This document shows positions 23,980-36,800 of a stretch of 64,000 nt of DNA, piece after piece. The stretch spans positions 1 to 64,000 of the forward strand of contig CAXIWQ010000232.1 of NCBI GenBank assembly GCA_964036275.1. The letters are read 5' to 3'. Each line of letters starts with the position of its first letter. Within the stretch, counting starts at the first letter, position 1. Source of the stretch: Litoditis marina (taxonomy: Eukaryota > Nematoda > Chromadorea > Rhabditida > Rhabditidae). A program made the position numbers and the translations under genes. A model generated the notes under the pieces. That model was not told the origin of the DNA. It made no database searches and saw nothing but the letters and a program-made list of their open reading frames with translations.

Positions 23980-26900
23980 CACGTAGGGTGAAAATCGCAA
24001 CTCCATTCACGTCAACTTGGGGGTGTTTTTGGTTAGCACCGCCACTCAATTATTTCGCGACTGTTTCAACTTATGCTAATAAGATGAACATTTTTAAGTT
24101 TCTACACATGAGAGGAGTTCAAAAATAGCAAGTTTGAACACTAAATCCCACGTAGGGGGAAAATCGCAACTCCATTCACGTCAACTTGGGGGTGTTTTTG
24201 GTTAGCACCGCCACTCAATTATTTCGGGACTGTTTCAACTTATGCTAATAAGATGAACATTTTTTAGTTTCTACACATGAGAGGAGTTCAAAAATACCAA
24301 GTTTGAACACTAAATCCCACGTAGGGCGAAAATCGCAACTCCATTCACGTCAACTTGGGGGTGTTTTTGGTTAGCACCGCCACTCAATTATTTTGGGACT
24401 GTTTCAACTTATGCTAATAAGATGAACATTTTTTAGTTTCTACACATGAGAGGAGTTCAAAAATACCAAGTTTGAACACTAAATCTCACGTAGGGCAAAA
24501 ATCGCAACTCCATTCACGTCAATTTGGGAGTGTTTTTGGTTAGCACCGCCATTCAATTATTTCGGGACTGTTTCAACTTATGCAAATAAGATGAACATTT
24601 TTGAGTTTCTACACATGAGAGAAGTTCAAAAGACCAAGTTTGAACACTAAATCCCACGTAGGGCGAAAATCGCAACTCCATTCACGTCAACTTGGGGGTG
24701 TTTTTGGTTAGCACCGCCACTCAATTATTTCGGGACTGTTTCAACTTATGCTAATAAGATGAACATTTTGAAGTTTCTACACATGAAAGGAGTTCAAAAA
24801 TACCAAGTTTGAACACTAAATCTCACGTAGGGCGAAAATCGCAACTCCATTCACGTCAACTTGGGGGTGTTTTTGGTTAGCACCGCCACTCAATTATTTC
24901 GGGACTGTTTCAACTTATGCTAGTAAGATGAACATTTTTGAGTTTCTACACATGAGGGGAATTCAAAAATACCAAGTTTGAACACTAAATCTCACGTAGG
25001 GCAAAAATCGCAACTCCATTCACGTCAACTTGGGGGTGTTTTTGGTTAGCACCGCCACTCAATTATTTCGGGACTGTTTCAACTTATGCTAATAAGATGA
25101 ACATTTTTAAGTTTCTACACATGAGAGGAGTTCAAAAATACCAAGTTTGAACACTAAATCTCACGTAGGGCGAAAATCGCAACTCCATTCACGTCAACTT
25201 GGGGGTGTTCTTGGTTAGCACCGCCACTCAATTATTTCGGGACTGTTTCAACTTATGCTAATAAGATGAACATTTTTAAGTTTCTACACATGAGAGGAGT
25301 TCAAAAATGCCAAGTTTGAACACTAAATCTCACGTAGGGCGAAAATCGCAACTCCATTCACGTCAACTTGGGGGTGTTTTTGGTTAGCACCGCCACTCAA
25401 TTATTTCGCGACTGTTTCAACTTATGCTAATAAGATGAACATTTTTAAGTTTCTACACATGAGAGGAGTTCAAAAATACCAAGTTTGAACACTAAATCCC
25501 ACGTAGGGGGAAAATCGCAACTCCATTCACGTCAACTTGGGGGTGTTTTTGGTTAGCACCGCCACTCAATTATTTCGGGACTGTTTCAACTTATGCTAAC
25601 AAGATGAACATTTTTTAGTTTCTACACATGAGAGGAGTTCAAAAATACCAAGTTTGAACACTAAATCCCACGTAGGGCGAAAATCGCAACTCCATTCACG
25701 TCAACTTGGGGGTGTTTTTGGTTAGCACGGCCACTCAATTATTTCGGGACTGTTTCAACTTATGCTAATAAGATGAACATTTTTTAGTTTCTACACATGA
25801 GAGGAGTTCAAAAATACCAAGTTTGAACACTAAATCTCGCGTAGGGCAAAAATCGCAACTCCATTCACGTCAACTTGGGGGTGTTTTTGGTTAGCACCGC
25901 CACTCAATTATTTCGCGACTGTTTCAACTTATGCTAATAAGATGAACATTTTTAAGTTTCTACACATGAGAGGAGTTCAAAAATGCCAAAATTGAACACT
26001 AAATCTCACGTAGGGTGAAAATCGCAACTCCATTCACGTCAACTTGGGGGTGTTTTTGGTTAGCACCGCCACTCAATTATTTCGCGACTGTTTCAACTTA
26101 TGCTAATAAGATGAACATTTTTAAGTTTCTACACATGAGAGGAGTTCAAAAATAGCAAGTTTGAACACTAAATCCCACGTAGGGGGAAAATCGCAACTCC
26201 ATTCACGTCAACTTGGGGGTGTTTTTGGTTAGCACCGCCACTCAATTATTTCGGGACTGTTTCAACTTATGCTAATAAGATGAACATTTTTTAGTTTCTA
26301 CACATGAGAGGAGTTCAAAAATACCAAGTTTGAACACTAAATCCCACGTAGGGCGAAAATCGCAACTCCATTCACGTCAACTTGGGGGTGTTTTTGGTTA
26401 GCACCGCCACTCAATTATGTTGGGACTGTTTCAACTTATGCTAATAAGATGAACATTTTTTAGTTTCTACACATGAGAGGAGTTCAAAAATACCAAGTTT
26501 GAACACTAAATCTCACGTAGGGCAAAAATCGCAACTCCATTCACGTCAATTTGGGAGTGTTTTTGGTTAGCACCGCCATTCAATTATTTCGGGACTGTTT
26601 CAACTTATGCAAATAAGATGAACATTTTTGAGTTTCTACACATGAGAGAAGTTCAAAAGACCAAGTTTGAACACTAAATCCCACGTAGGGCGAAAATCGC
26701 AACTCCATTCACGTCAACTTGGGGGTGTTTTTGGTTAGCACCGCCACTCAATTATTTCGGGACTGTTTCAACTTATGCTAATAAGATGAACATTTTGAAG
26801 TTTCTACACATGAAAGGAGTTCAAAAATACCAAGTTTGAACACTAAATCTCACGTAGGGCGAAAATCGCAACTCCATTCACGTCAACTTGGGGGTGTTTT

Positions 26901-27105
26901 TGGTTAGCACCGCCACTCAATTATTTCGGGACTGTTTCAACTTATGCTAGTAAGATGAACATTTTTGAGTTTCTACACATGAGGGGAATTCAAAAATACC
27001 AAGTTTGAACACTAAATCTCACGTAGGGCAAAAATCGCAACTCCATTCACGTCAACTTGGGGGTGTTTTTGGTTAGCACCGCCACTCAATTATTTCGGGA
27101 CTGTT
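23980..27105 (+). repeat. Twelve-monomer-spaced duplication (2027 bp)
   Basis: A block of about 1.1 kb is repeated 2027 bp downstream: 'gggtgaaaat' 23989 and 26016; the short 'aaaagacc' monomer 24632 and 26659; 'gctagtaag' about 24921 and 26948; 'gaggggaattc' about 24955 and 26982. The sequences between (about 25.1-26.0 kb) belong to other monomer types. The 'gggtga' variant (C18T) occurs only between about 23.5 and 26.0 kb. The second copy ends near 27105, where 'gcaaataag' with 'gaaaatt' replaces 'gctaataag'. Confidence 0.85.
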
Positions 27106-27213
27106 TCAACTTATGCAAATAAGATGAAAATTTTTAAGTTTCTACACATGAGAGGAGTTCAAAAATACCAAGTTTGAATACTAAATCTCACGTAGGGCGA
27201 AAATCGCAACTCC

Positions 27214-27225
27214 ATTGACGTCAAT
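27214..27225. repeat. First 12-bp palindrome ATTGACGTCAAT (TGACGTCA core)
   Basis: Monomer positions 34-45 form a perfect 12-bp palindrome when G37 and T45 occur together. This is the first occurrence I found. No monomer in the preceding 27 kb has G37, although T45 alone is common there. The core TGACGTCA is the classical CRE/C-box octamer bound by bZIP factors in animals and plants. Binding here is untested. Confidence 0.9.
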
Positions 27226-29544
27226 TTGGGGGTGTTTTTGGTTAGCACCGCCACTCAATTATTTCGCGACTGTTTCAACTTATGCTAATAAGATGAACAT
27301 TTTTAAGTTTCTACACATGAGAGGAGTTCAAAAATACCAAGTTTGAACACTAAATCCCACGTAGGGGGAAAATCGCAACTCCATTCACGTCAACTTGGGG
27401 GTGTTTTTGGTTAGCACCGCCACTCAATTATTTCGGGACTGTTTCAACTTATGCTAATAAGATGAACATTTTTTAGTTTCTACACATGAGAGGAGTTCAA
27501 AAATACCAAGTTTGAACACTAAATCTCACGTAGGGCGAAAATCGCAACTCCATTCACGTCAACTTGGGGGTGTTCTTGGTTAGCACCGCCACTCAATTAT
27601 TTCGGGACTGTTTCAACTTATACTAATAAGATGAACATTTTTAAGTTTCTACACATGAGAGGAGTTCAAAAATACCAAGTTTGAACACTAAATCTCACGT
27701 AGGGCGAAAATCGCAACTCCATTCACGTCAACTTGGGGGTGTTCTTGGTTAGCACCGCCACTCAATTATTTCGGGACTGTTTCAACTTATGCTAATAAGA
27801 TGAACATTTTTAAGTTTCTACACATGAGAGGAGTTCAAAAATGCCAAGTTTGAACACTAAATCTCACGTAGGGCGAAAATCGCAACTCCATTCACGTCAA
27901 CTTGGGGGTGTTTTTGGTTAGCACCGCCACTCAATTATTTCGCGACTGTTTCAACTTATGCTAATAAGATGAACATTTTTAAGTTTCTACACATGAGAGG
28001 AGTTCAAAAATACCAAGTTTGAACACTAAATCCCACGTAGGGGGAAAATCGCAACTCCATTCACGTCAACTTGGGGGTGTTTTTGGTTAGCACCACCACT
28101 CAATTATTTCGGGACTGTTTCAACTTATGCTAATAAGATGAACATTTTTTAGTTTCTACACATGAAAGGAGTTCAAAAATACCAAGTTTGAACACTAAAT
28201 CCCACGTAGGGCGAAAATCGCAACTCCATTCACGTCAACTTGGGGGTGTTTTTGGTTAGCACCGCCACTCAATTATTTCGCGACTATTTCAACTTATGCT
28301 AATAAGATGAACATTTTTAAGTTTCTACACATGAGAGGAGTTCAAAAATACCAAGTTTGAACACTAAATCTCACGTAGGGCAAAAATCGCAACTCCATTC
28401 ACGTCAACTTGGGGGTGTTTTTGGTTAGCACCGCCACTCAATTATTTCGGACTGTTTCAACTTATGCTAATAAGATGGACATTTTTAAGTTTCTACACAT
28501 GAGAGGAGTTCAAAAATACCAAGTTTGAACACTAAATCTCACGTAGGGCGAAAATCGCAACTCCATTCACGTCAACTTGGGGGTGTTCTTGGTTAGCACC
28601 GCCACTCAATTATTTCGGGACTGTTTCAACTTATGCTAATAAGATGAACATTTTTAAGTTTCTACACATGAGAGGAGTTCAAAAATGCCAAGTTTGAACA
28701 CTAAATCTCACGTAGGGCGAAAATCGCAACTCCATTCACGTCAACTTGGGGGTGTTTTTGGTTAGCACCGCCACTCAATTATTTCGCGACTGTTTCAACT
28801 TATGCTAATAAGATGAAAATTTTTAAGTTTCTACACATGAGAGGAGTTCAAAAATACCAAGTTTGAACACTAAATCCCACGTAGGGGGAAAATCGCAACT
28901 CCATTCACGTCAACTTGGGAGTGTTTTTGGTTAGCACCGCCACTCAATTATTTCGGGACTGTTTCAACTTATGCTAATAAGATGAAAATTTTTTAGTTTC
29001 TACACATGAGAGGAGTTCAAAAATACCAAGTTTGAACACTAAATCCCACGTAGGGCGAAAATCGCAACTCCATTCACGTCAACTTGGGGGTGTTTTTGGT
29101 TAGCACCGCCACTCAATTATTTCGGGACTGTTTCAACTTATGCTAATAAGATGAACATTTTTTAGTTTCTACACATGAGAGGAGTTCAAAAATACCAAGT
29201 TTGAACACTAAATCTCACGTAGGGCAAAAATCGCAACTCCATTCACGTCAATTTGGGAGTGTTTTTGGTTAGCACCGCCACTCAATTATTTCGGGACTGT
29301 TTCAACTTATGCAAATAAGATGAACATTTTTGAGTTTCTACACATGAGAGGAGTTCAAAAGACCAAGTTTGAACACTAAATCCCACGTAGGGCGAAAATC
29401 GCAACTCCATTCACGTCAACTTGGGGGTGTTTTTGGTTAGCACCGCCACTCAATTATTTCGGGACTGTTTCAACTTATGCAAATAAGATGAACATTTTAA
29501 AGTTTCTACACACGAGAGGAGTTCAAAAATACCAAGTTTGAATA

Positions 29545-29709
29545 CTCTCACGTAGGGCGAAAATCGCAACTCCATTCACGTCAACTTGGGGGTGTTTTTG
29601 GTTAGCACCGCCACTCAATTATTTCGCGACTGTTTCAACTCATGCTAATAAGATGAACATTTTTAGGTTTCTACACATGAGAGGAGTTCAAAAATACCAA
29701 GTTTGAACA
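29545..29709 (+). repeat. Monomer with a 4-bp deletion, copy 1
   Basis: 'gaatactctcacg' replaces the usual 'gaatactaaatctcacg', removing four bases at the monomer start. The preceding monomer carries the unusual 'cacacgagagg'. Length 165 bp. Confidence 0.92.
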
Positions 29710-31228
29710 CTAAATCCCACGTAGGGGGAAAATCGCAACTCCATTCACGTCAACTTGGGGGTGTTTTTGGTTAGCACCGCCACTCAATTATTTCGGGACT
29801 GTTTCAACTTATGCTAATAAGATGAACATTTTTTAGTTTCTACACATGAGAGGAGTTCAAAAATACCAAGTTTGAACACTAAATCCCACGTAGGGCGAAA
29901 ATCGCAACTCCATTCACGTCAACTTGGGGGTGTTTTTGGTTAGCACCGCCACTCAATTATTTCGGGACTGTTTCAACTTATGCTAATAAGATGAACATTT
30001 TTTAGTTTCTACACATGAGAGGAGTTCAAAAATACCAAGTTTGAACACTAAATCTCACGTAGGGCAAAAATCGCAACTCCATTCACGTCAATTTGGGAGT
30101 GTTTTTGGTTAGCACCGCCACTCAATTATTTCGGGACTGTTTCAACTTATGCAAATAAGATGAACATTTTTGAGTTTCTACACATGAGAGGAGTTCAAAA
30201 GACCAAGTTTGAACACTAAATCCCACGTAGGGCGAAAATCGCAACTCCATTCACGTCAGCTTGGGGGTGTTTTTGGTTAGCACCGCCACTCAATTATTTC
30301 GGGACTGTTTCAACTTATGCTAATAAGATGAACATTTTGAAGTTTCTACACATGAAAGGAGTTCAAAAATACCAAGTTTGAACACTAAATCTCACGTAGG
30401 GCGAAAATCGCAACTCCATTCACGTCAACTTGGGGGTGTTTTTGGTTAGCACCGCCACTCAATTATTTCGGGACTGTTTCAACTTATGCTAGTAAGATGA
30501 ACATTTTTGAGTTTCTACACATGAGGGGAGTTCAAAAATACCAAGTTTGAACACTAAATCTCACGTAGGGCAAAAATCGCAACTCCATTCACGTCAATTT
30601 GGGGGTGTTTTTGGTTAGCACCGCCACTCAATTATTTCGGGACTGTTTCAACTTATGCTAATAAGATGAACATTTTTTAGTTTCTACACATGAGAGGAGT
30701 TCAAAAATACCAAGTTTGAACACTAAATCCCACGTAGGGCGAAAATCGCAACTCCATTCACGTCAACTTGGGGGTGTTTTTGGTTAGCACCGCCACTCAA
30801 TTATTTCGGGACTGTTTCAACTTATGCTAATAAGATGAACATTTTTTAGTTTCTACACATGAGAGGAGTTCAAAAATACCAAGTTTGAACACTAAATCTC
30901 ACGTAGGGCAAAAATCGCAACTCCATTCACGTCAATTTGGGAGTGTTTTTGGTTAGCACCGCCACTCAATTATTTCGGGACTGTTTCAACTTATGCAAAT
31001 AAGATGAACATTTTTGAGTTTCTACACATGAGAGGAGTTCAAAAGACCAAGTTTGAACACTAAATCCCACGTAGGGCGAAAATCGCAACTCCATTCACGT
31101 CAACTTGCGGGTGTTTTTGGTTAGCACCGCCACTCAATTATTTCGGGACTGTTTCAACTTATGCAAATAAGATGAACATTTTAAAGTTTCTACACACGAG
31201 AGGAGTTCAAAAATACCAAGTTTGAATA

Positions 31229-31393
31229 CTCTCACGTAGGGCGAAAATCGCAACTCCATTCACGTCAACTTGGGGGTGTTTTTGGTTAGCACCGCCACTC
31301 AATTATTTCGCGACTGTTTCAACTTATGCTAGTAAGATGAACATTTTTGAGTTTCTACACATGAGGGGAGTTCAAAAATACCAAGTTTGAACA
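31229..31393 (+). repeat. Monomer with a 4-bp deletion, copy 2
   Basis: Identical junction to the copy at 29545 and the same 'cacacgagagg' upstream, 1684 bp away. It diverges from its partner further in, carrying 'gctagtaag' and 'gaggggag' variants. Confidence 0.92.
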
Positions 31394-31799
31394 CTAAATC
31401 TCACGTAGGGCAGAAATCGCAACTCCATTCACGTCAATTTGGGGGTGTTTTTGGTTAGCACCGCCACTCAATTATTTCGGGACTGTTTCAACTTATGCAA
31501 ATAAGATGAACATTTTTGAGTTTCTCCACATGAGAGGAGTTCAAAAATACCAAGTTTGAACACTAAATCCCACGTAGGGCGAAAATCGCAACTCCATTCA
31601 CGTCAACTTGGGGGTGTTTTTGGGTAGCACCGCCACTCAATTATTTCGGGACTGTTTCAACTTATGCTAATAAGATGAACATTTTTAAGTTTCTACACAT
31701 GAGAGGAGTTCAAAAATACCAAGTTTGAACACTAAATCTCACGTAGGGCAAAAATCGCAACTCCATTCACGTCAATTTGGGGGTGTTTTTGGTTAGCAC

Positions 31800-33870
31800 C
31801 GCCACTCAATTATTTCGGGACTGTTTCAACTTATGCAAATAAGATGAACATTTTTGAGTTTCTCCACATGAGAGGAGTTCAAAAATACCAAGTTTGAACA
31901 CTAAATCCCACGTAGGGCGAAAATCGCAACTCCATTCACGTCAACTTGGGGGTGTTTTTGGTTAGCACGGCCACTCAATTATTTCGGGACTGTTTCAACT
32001 TATACAAATAAGATGAACATTTTTAAGTTTCTACACATGAGAGGAGTTCAAAAATACCAAGTTTGAACACTAAATCTCACGTAGGGCGAAAATCGCAACT
32101 CCATTCACGTCAACTTGGGGGTGTTTTTGGTTAGCACCGCCACTCAATTATTTCGGGACTGTTTCAACTTATGCTAATAAGATGAATATTTTTAAGTTTC
32201 TACGCATGAGAGGAGTTCAAAAATACCAAGTTTGAACACTAAATCCCACGTAGGGGGAAAATCGCAACTCCATTCACGTCAACTTGGGGGTGTTTTTGGT
32301 TAGCACCGCCACTCAATTATTTCGGGACTGTTTCAACTTATGCAAATAAGATGAACATTTTTAAGTTTCTACACATGAGAGGAGTTCAAAAATACCAAGT
32401 TTGAACACTAAATCTCACGTAGGGCGAAAATCGCAACTCCATTCACGTCAACTTGGGGGTGCTTTTGGTTAGCACCGCCACTCAATTATTTCGGGACTGT
32501 TTCAACTTATGCTAATAAGATGAACATTTTTGAGTTTTTACACATGAGAGAAGTTCAAAAATACCAAGTTTGAACACTAAATCCCACGTAGGGCGAAAAT
32601 CGCAACTCCATTCACGTCAACTTGGGGGTGTTTTTGGTTAGCACGGCCACTCAATTATTTCGGGACTGTTTCAACTTATACAAATAAGATGAACGTTTTT
32701 AAGTTTCTACACATGAGAGGAGTTCAAAAATACCAAGTTTGAATACTAAATCTCACGTAGGGCGAAAATCGCAACTCCATTCACGTCAACTTGGGGGTGT
32801 TTTTGGTTAGCACCGCCACTCAATTATTTCGGGACTGTTTCAACTTATGCAAATAAGATGAACATTTTTGAGTTTCTCCACATGAGAGGAGTTCAAAAAT
32901 ACCAAGTTTGAACACTAAATCCCACGTAGGGCGAAAATCGCAACTCCATTCACGTCAACTTGGGGGTGTTTTTGGTTAGCACGGCCACTCAATTATTTCG
33001 GGACTGTTTCAACTTATACAAATAAGATGAACATTTTTAAGTTTCTACACATGAGAGGAGTTCAAAAATACCAAGTTTGAACACTAAATCTCACGTAGGG
33101 CGAAAATCGCAACTCCATTCACGTCAACTTGGGGGTGTTTTTGGTTAGCACCGCCACTCAATTATTTCGGGACTGTTTCAACTTATGCTAATAAGATGAA
33201 TATTTTTAAGTTTCTACGCATGAGAGGAGTTCAAAAATACCAAGTTTGAACACTAAATCCCACGTAGGGGGAAAATCGCAACTCCATTCACGTCAACTTG
33301 GGGGTGTTTTTGGTTAGCACCGCCACTCAATTATTTCGGGACTGTTTCAACTTATGCAAATAAGATGAACATTTTTAAGTTTCTACACATGAGAGGAGTT
33401 CAAAAATACCAAGTTTGAACACTAAATCTCACGTAGGGCGAAAATCGCAACTCCATTCACGTCAACTTGGGGGTGCTTTTGGTTAGCACCGCCACTCAAT
33501 TATTTCGGGACTGTTTCAACTTATGCTAATAAGATGAACATTTTTGAGTTTTTACACATGAGAGAAGTTCAAAAATACCAAGTTTGAACACTAAATCCCA
33601 CGTAGGGCGAAAATCGCAACTCCATTCACGTCAACTTGGGGGTGTTTTTGGTTAGCACGGCCACTCAATTATTTCGGGACTGTTTCAACTTATACAAATA
33701 AGATGAACGTTTTTAAGTTTCTACACATGAGAGGAGTTCAAAAATACCAAGTTTGAATACTAAATCTCACGTAGGGCGAAAATCGCAACTCCATTCACGT
33801 CAACTTGGGGGTGTTTTTGGTTAGCACCGCCACTCAATTATTTCGGGACTGTTTCAACTTATGCAAATAA
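31800..33870 (+). repeat. Six-monomer tandem duplication (1014 bp)
   Basis: The two copies stay in register at exactly 1014 bp: 'ctccac' 31862 and 32876; 'gtgctttt' 32461 and 33475 (position of gctttt); 'aacgttttt' about 32694 and 33708. 'gaatattttt' with 'tacgcatg' also recurs, near 32187/32201 and 33201/33216. The unit differs in content from the 1014-bp unit at 18.3-21.5 kb although both contain a 'ctccac' monomer, so six-monomer units were amplified twice independently. Confidence 0.88.
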
Positions 33871-36800
33871 CATGAACATTTTTAAGTTTCTACACATGAG
33901 AGGAGTTCAAAAATACCAAGTTTGAATACTAAATCCCACGTAGGGCGAAAATCGCAACTCCATTCACGTCAACTTGGGGGTGTTTTTGGTTAGCACGGCC
34001 ACTCAATTATTTCGGGACTGTTTCAACTTATACAAATAAGATGAACATTTTTAAGTTTCTACACATGAGAGGAGTTCAAAAATACCATGTTTGAATACTA
34101 AATCTCACGTAGGGCGAAAATCGCAACTCCATTCACGTCAACTTGGGGGTGTTTTTGGTTAGCACGGCCACTCAATTATTTCGGGACTGTTTCAACTTAT
34201 GCAAATAAGATGAACATTTTTAAGTTTCTACACATGAGAGGAGTTCAAAAATACCAAGTTTGAATACTAAATATCACGTAGGGCGAAAATCGCAACTCCA
34301 TTGACGTCAATTTGGGGGTGTTTTTGGTTAGCACCGCCACTCAATTATTTCAGGACTGTTTCAACTTATGCTAATAAGATAAACATTTTTGAGTTTCTAC
34401 ACATGAGAGGAGTTCAAAAATACCAAGTTTGAACACTAAATCTCACGTAGGGCAAAAATCGCAACTCCATTCACGTCAATTTGGGGGTGTTTTTGGTTAG
34501 CACCGCCACTCAATTATTTCGGGACTGTTTCAACTTATGCTAATAAGATGAACATTTTTGAGTTTCTACATATGAGAGAAGTTCAAAAATACCAAGTTTG
34601 AACACTAAATCTCACGTAGGGCGAAAATCGCAACTCCATTCACGTCAACTTGGGGGTGCTTTTGGTTAGCACCGCCACTCAATTATTTCGGGACTGTTTC
34701 AACTTATGCTAATAAGATGAACATTTTTGAGTTTCTCCACATGAGAGGAGTTCAAAAATACCAAGTTTGAACACTAAATCCCACGTAGGGCGAAAATCGC
34801 AACTCCATTCACGTCAACTTGGGGGTGTTTTTGGTTAGCACGGCCACTCAATTATTTCGGGACTGTTTCAACTTATACAAATAAGATGAACATTTTTAAG
34901 TTTCTACACATGAGAGGAGTTCAAAAATACCAAGTTTGAACACTAAATCTCACGTAGGGCGAAAATCGCAACTCCATTCACGTCAACTTGGGGGTGTTTT
35001 TGGTTAGCACCGCCACTCAATTATTTCGGGACTGTTTCAACTTATGCTAATAAGATGAATATTTTTGAGTTTTTACACATGAGAGAAGTTCAAAAATACC
35101 AAGTTTGAACACTAAATCCCACGTAGGGCGAAAATCGCAACTCCATTCACGTCAACTTGGGGGTGTTTTTGGTTAGCACCGCCACTCAATTATTTCGGGA
35201 CTGTTTCAACTTATGCAAATAAGATAAACATTTTTAAGTTTCTACACATGAGAGGAGTTCAAAAATACCAAGTTTGAATACTAAATCTCACGTAGGGCGA
35301 AAATCGCAACTCCATTCACGTCAACTTGGGGGTGTTTTTGGTTAGCACCGCCACTCAATTATTTCGGGACTGTTTCAACTTATGCAAATAAGATGAACAT
35401 TTTTAAGTTTCTACACATGAGAGGAGTTCAAAAATACCAAGTTTGAATACTAAATCTCACGTAGGGCGAAAATCGCAACTCCATTCACGTCAACTTGGGG
35501 GTGTTTTTGGTTAGCACCGCCACTCAATTATTTCGGAACTGTTTCAACTTATACAAATAAGATGAACATTTTTAAGTTTCTACACATGAGAGGAGTTCAA
35601 AAATACCAAGTTTGAATACTAAATCTCACGTAGGGCGAAAATCGCAACTCCATTCACGTCAACTTGGGGGTGTTTTTGGTTAGCACGGCCACTCAATTAT
35701 TTCGGGACTGTTTCAACTTATGCTAATAAGATGAACATTTTTGAGTTTTTACACATGAGAGAAGTTCAAAAATACCAAGTTTGAACACTAAATCCCACGT
35801 AGGGCGAAAATCGCAACTCCATTCACGTCAACTTGGGGGTGTTTTTGGTTAGCACGGCCACTCAATTATTTCGGGACTGTTTCAACTTATACAAATAAGA
35901 TGAACGTTTTTAAGTTTCTACACATGAGAGGAGTTCAAAAATACCAAGTTTGAATACTAAATCTCACGTAGGGCGAAAATCGCAACTCCATTCACGTCAA
36001 CTTGGGGGTGTTTTTGGTTAGCACCGCCACTCAATTATTTCGGGACTGTTTCAACTTATGCAAATAACATGAACATTTTTAAGTTTCTACACATGAGAGG
36101 AGTTCAAAAATACCAAGTTTGAATACTAAATCCCACGTAGGGCGAAAATCGCAACTCCATTCACGTCAACTTGGGGGTGTTTTTGGTTAGCACGGCCACT
36201 CAATTATTTCGGGACTGTTTCAACTTATACAAATAAGATGAACATTTTTAAGTTTCTACACATGAGAGGAGTTCAAAAATACCAAGTTTGAATACTAAAT
36301 CTCACGTAGGGCGAAAATCGCAACTCCATTCACGTCAACTTGGGGGTGTTTTTGGTTAGCACGGCCACTCAATTATTTCGGGACTGTTTCAACTTATGCA
36401 AATAAGATGAACATTTTTAAGTTTCTACACATGAGAGGAGTTCAAAAATACCAAGTTTGAATACTAAATATCACGTAGGGCGAAAATCGCAACTCCATTG
36501 ACGTCAATTTGGGGGTGTTTTTGGTTAGCACCGCCACTCAATTATTTCAGGACTGTTTCAACTTATGCTAATAAGATAAACATTTTTGAGTTTCTACACA
36601 TGAGAGGAGTTCAAAAATACCAAGTTTGAACACTAAATCTCACGTAGGGCAAAAATCGCAACTCCATTCACGTCAATTTGGGGGTGTTTTTGGTTAGCAC
36701 CGCCACTCAATTATTTCGGGACTGTTTCAACTTATGCTAATAAGATGAACATTTTTGAGTTTCTACATATGAGAGAAGTTCAAAAATACCAAGTTTGAAC

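Larger units (their letters stand above)
28900..31400 (+). repeat. Five-monomer repeat block with short deletions (840-844 bp)
   Basis: Two markers come in threes: 'gggagtg' (29258, 30098, 30942) and 'aaaagacc' (29361, 30201, 31045), giving spacings of 840 and 844 bp. Two monomers with a 4-bp deletion occur 1684 bp apart, so alternate units match best. The unit falls short of five full monomers (845 bp) because of the 2-bp-shorter 'aaaagacc' monomer and the 4-bp deletion. Confidence 0.82.
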
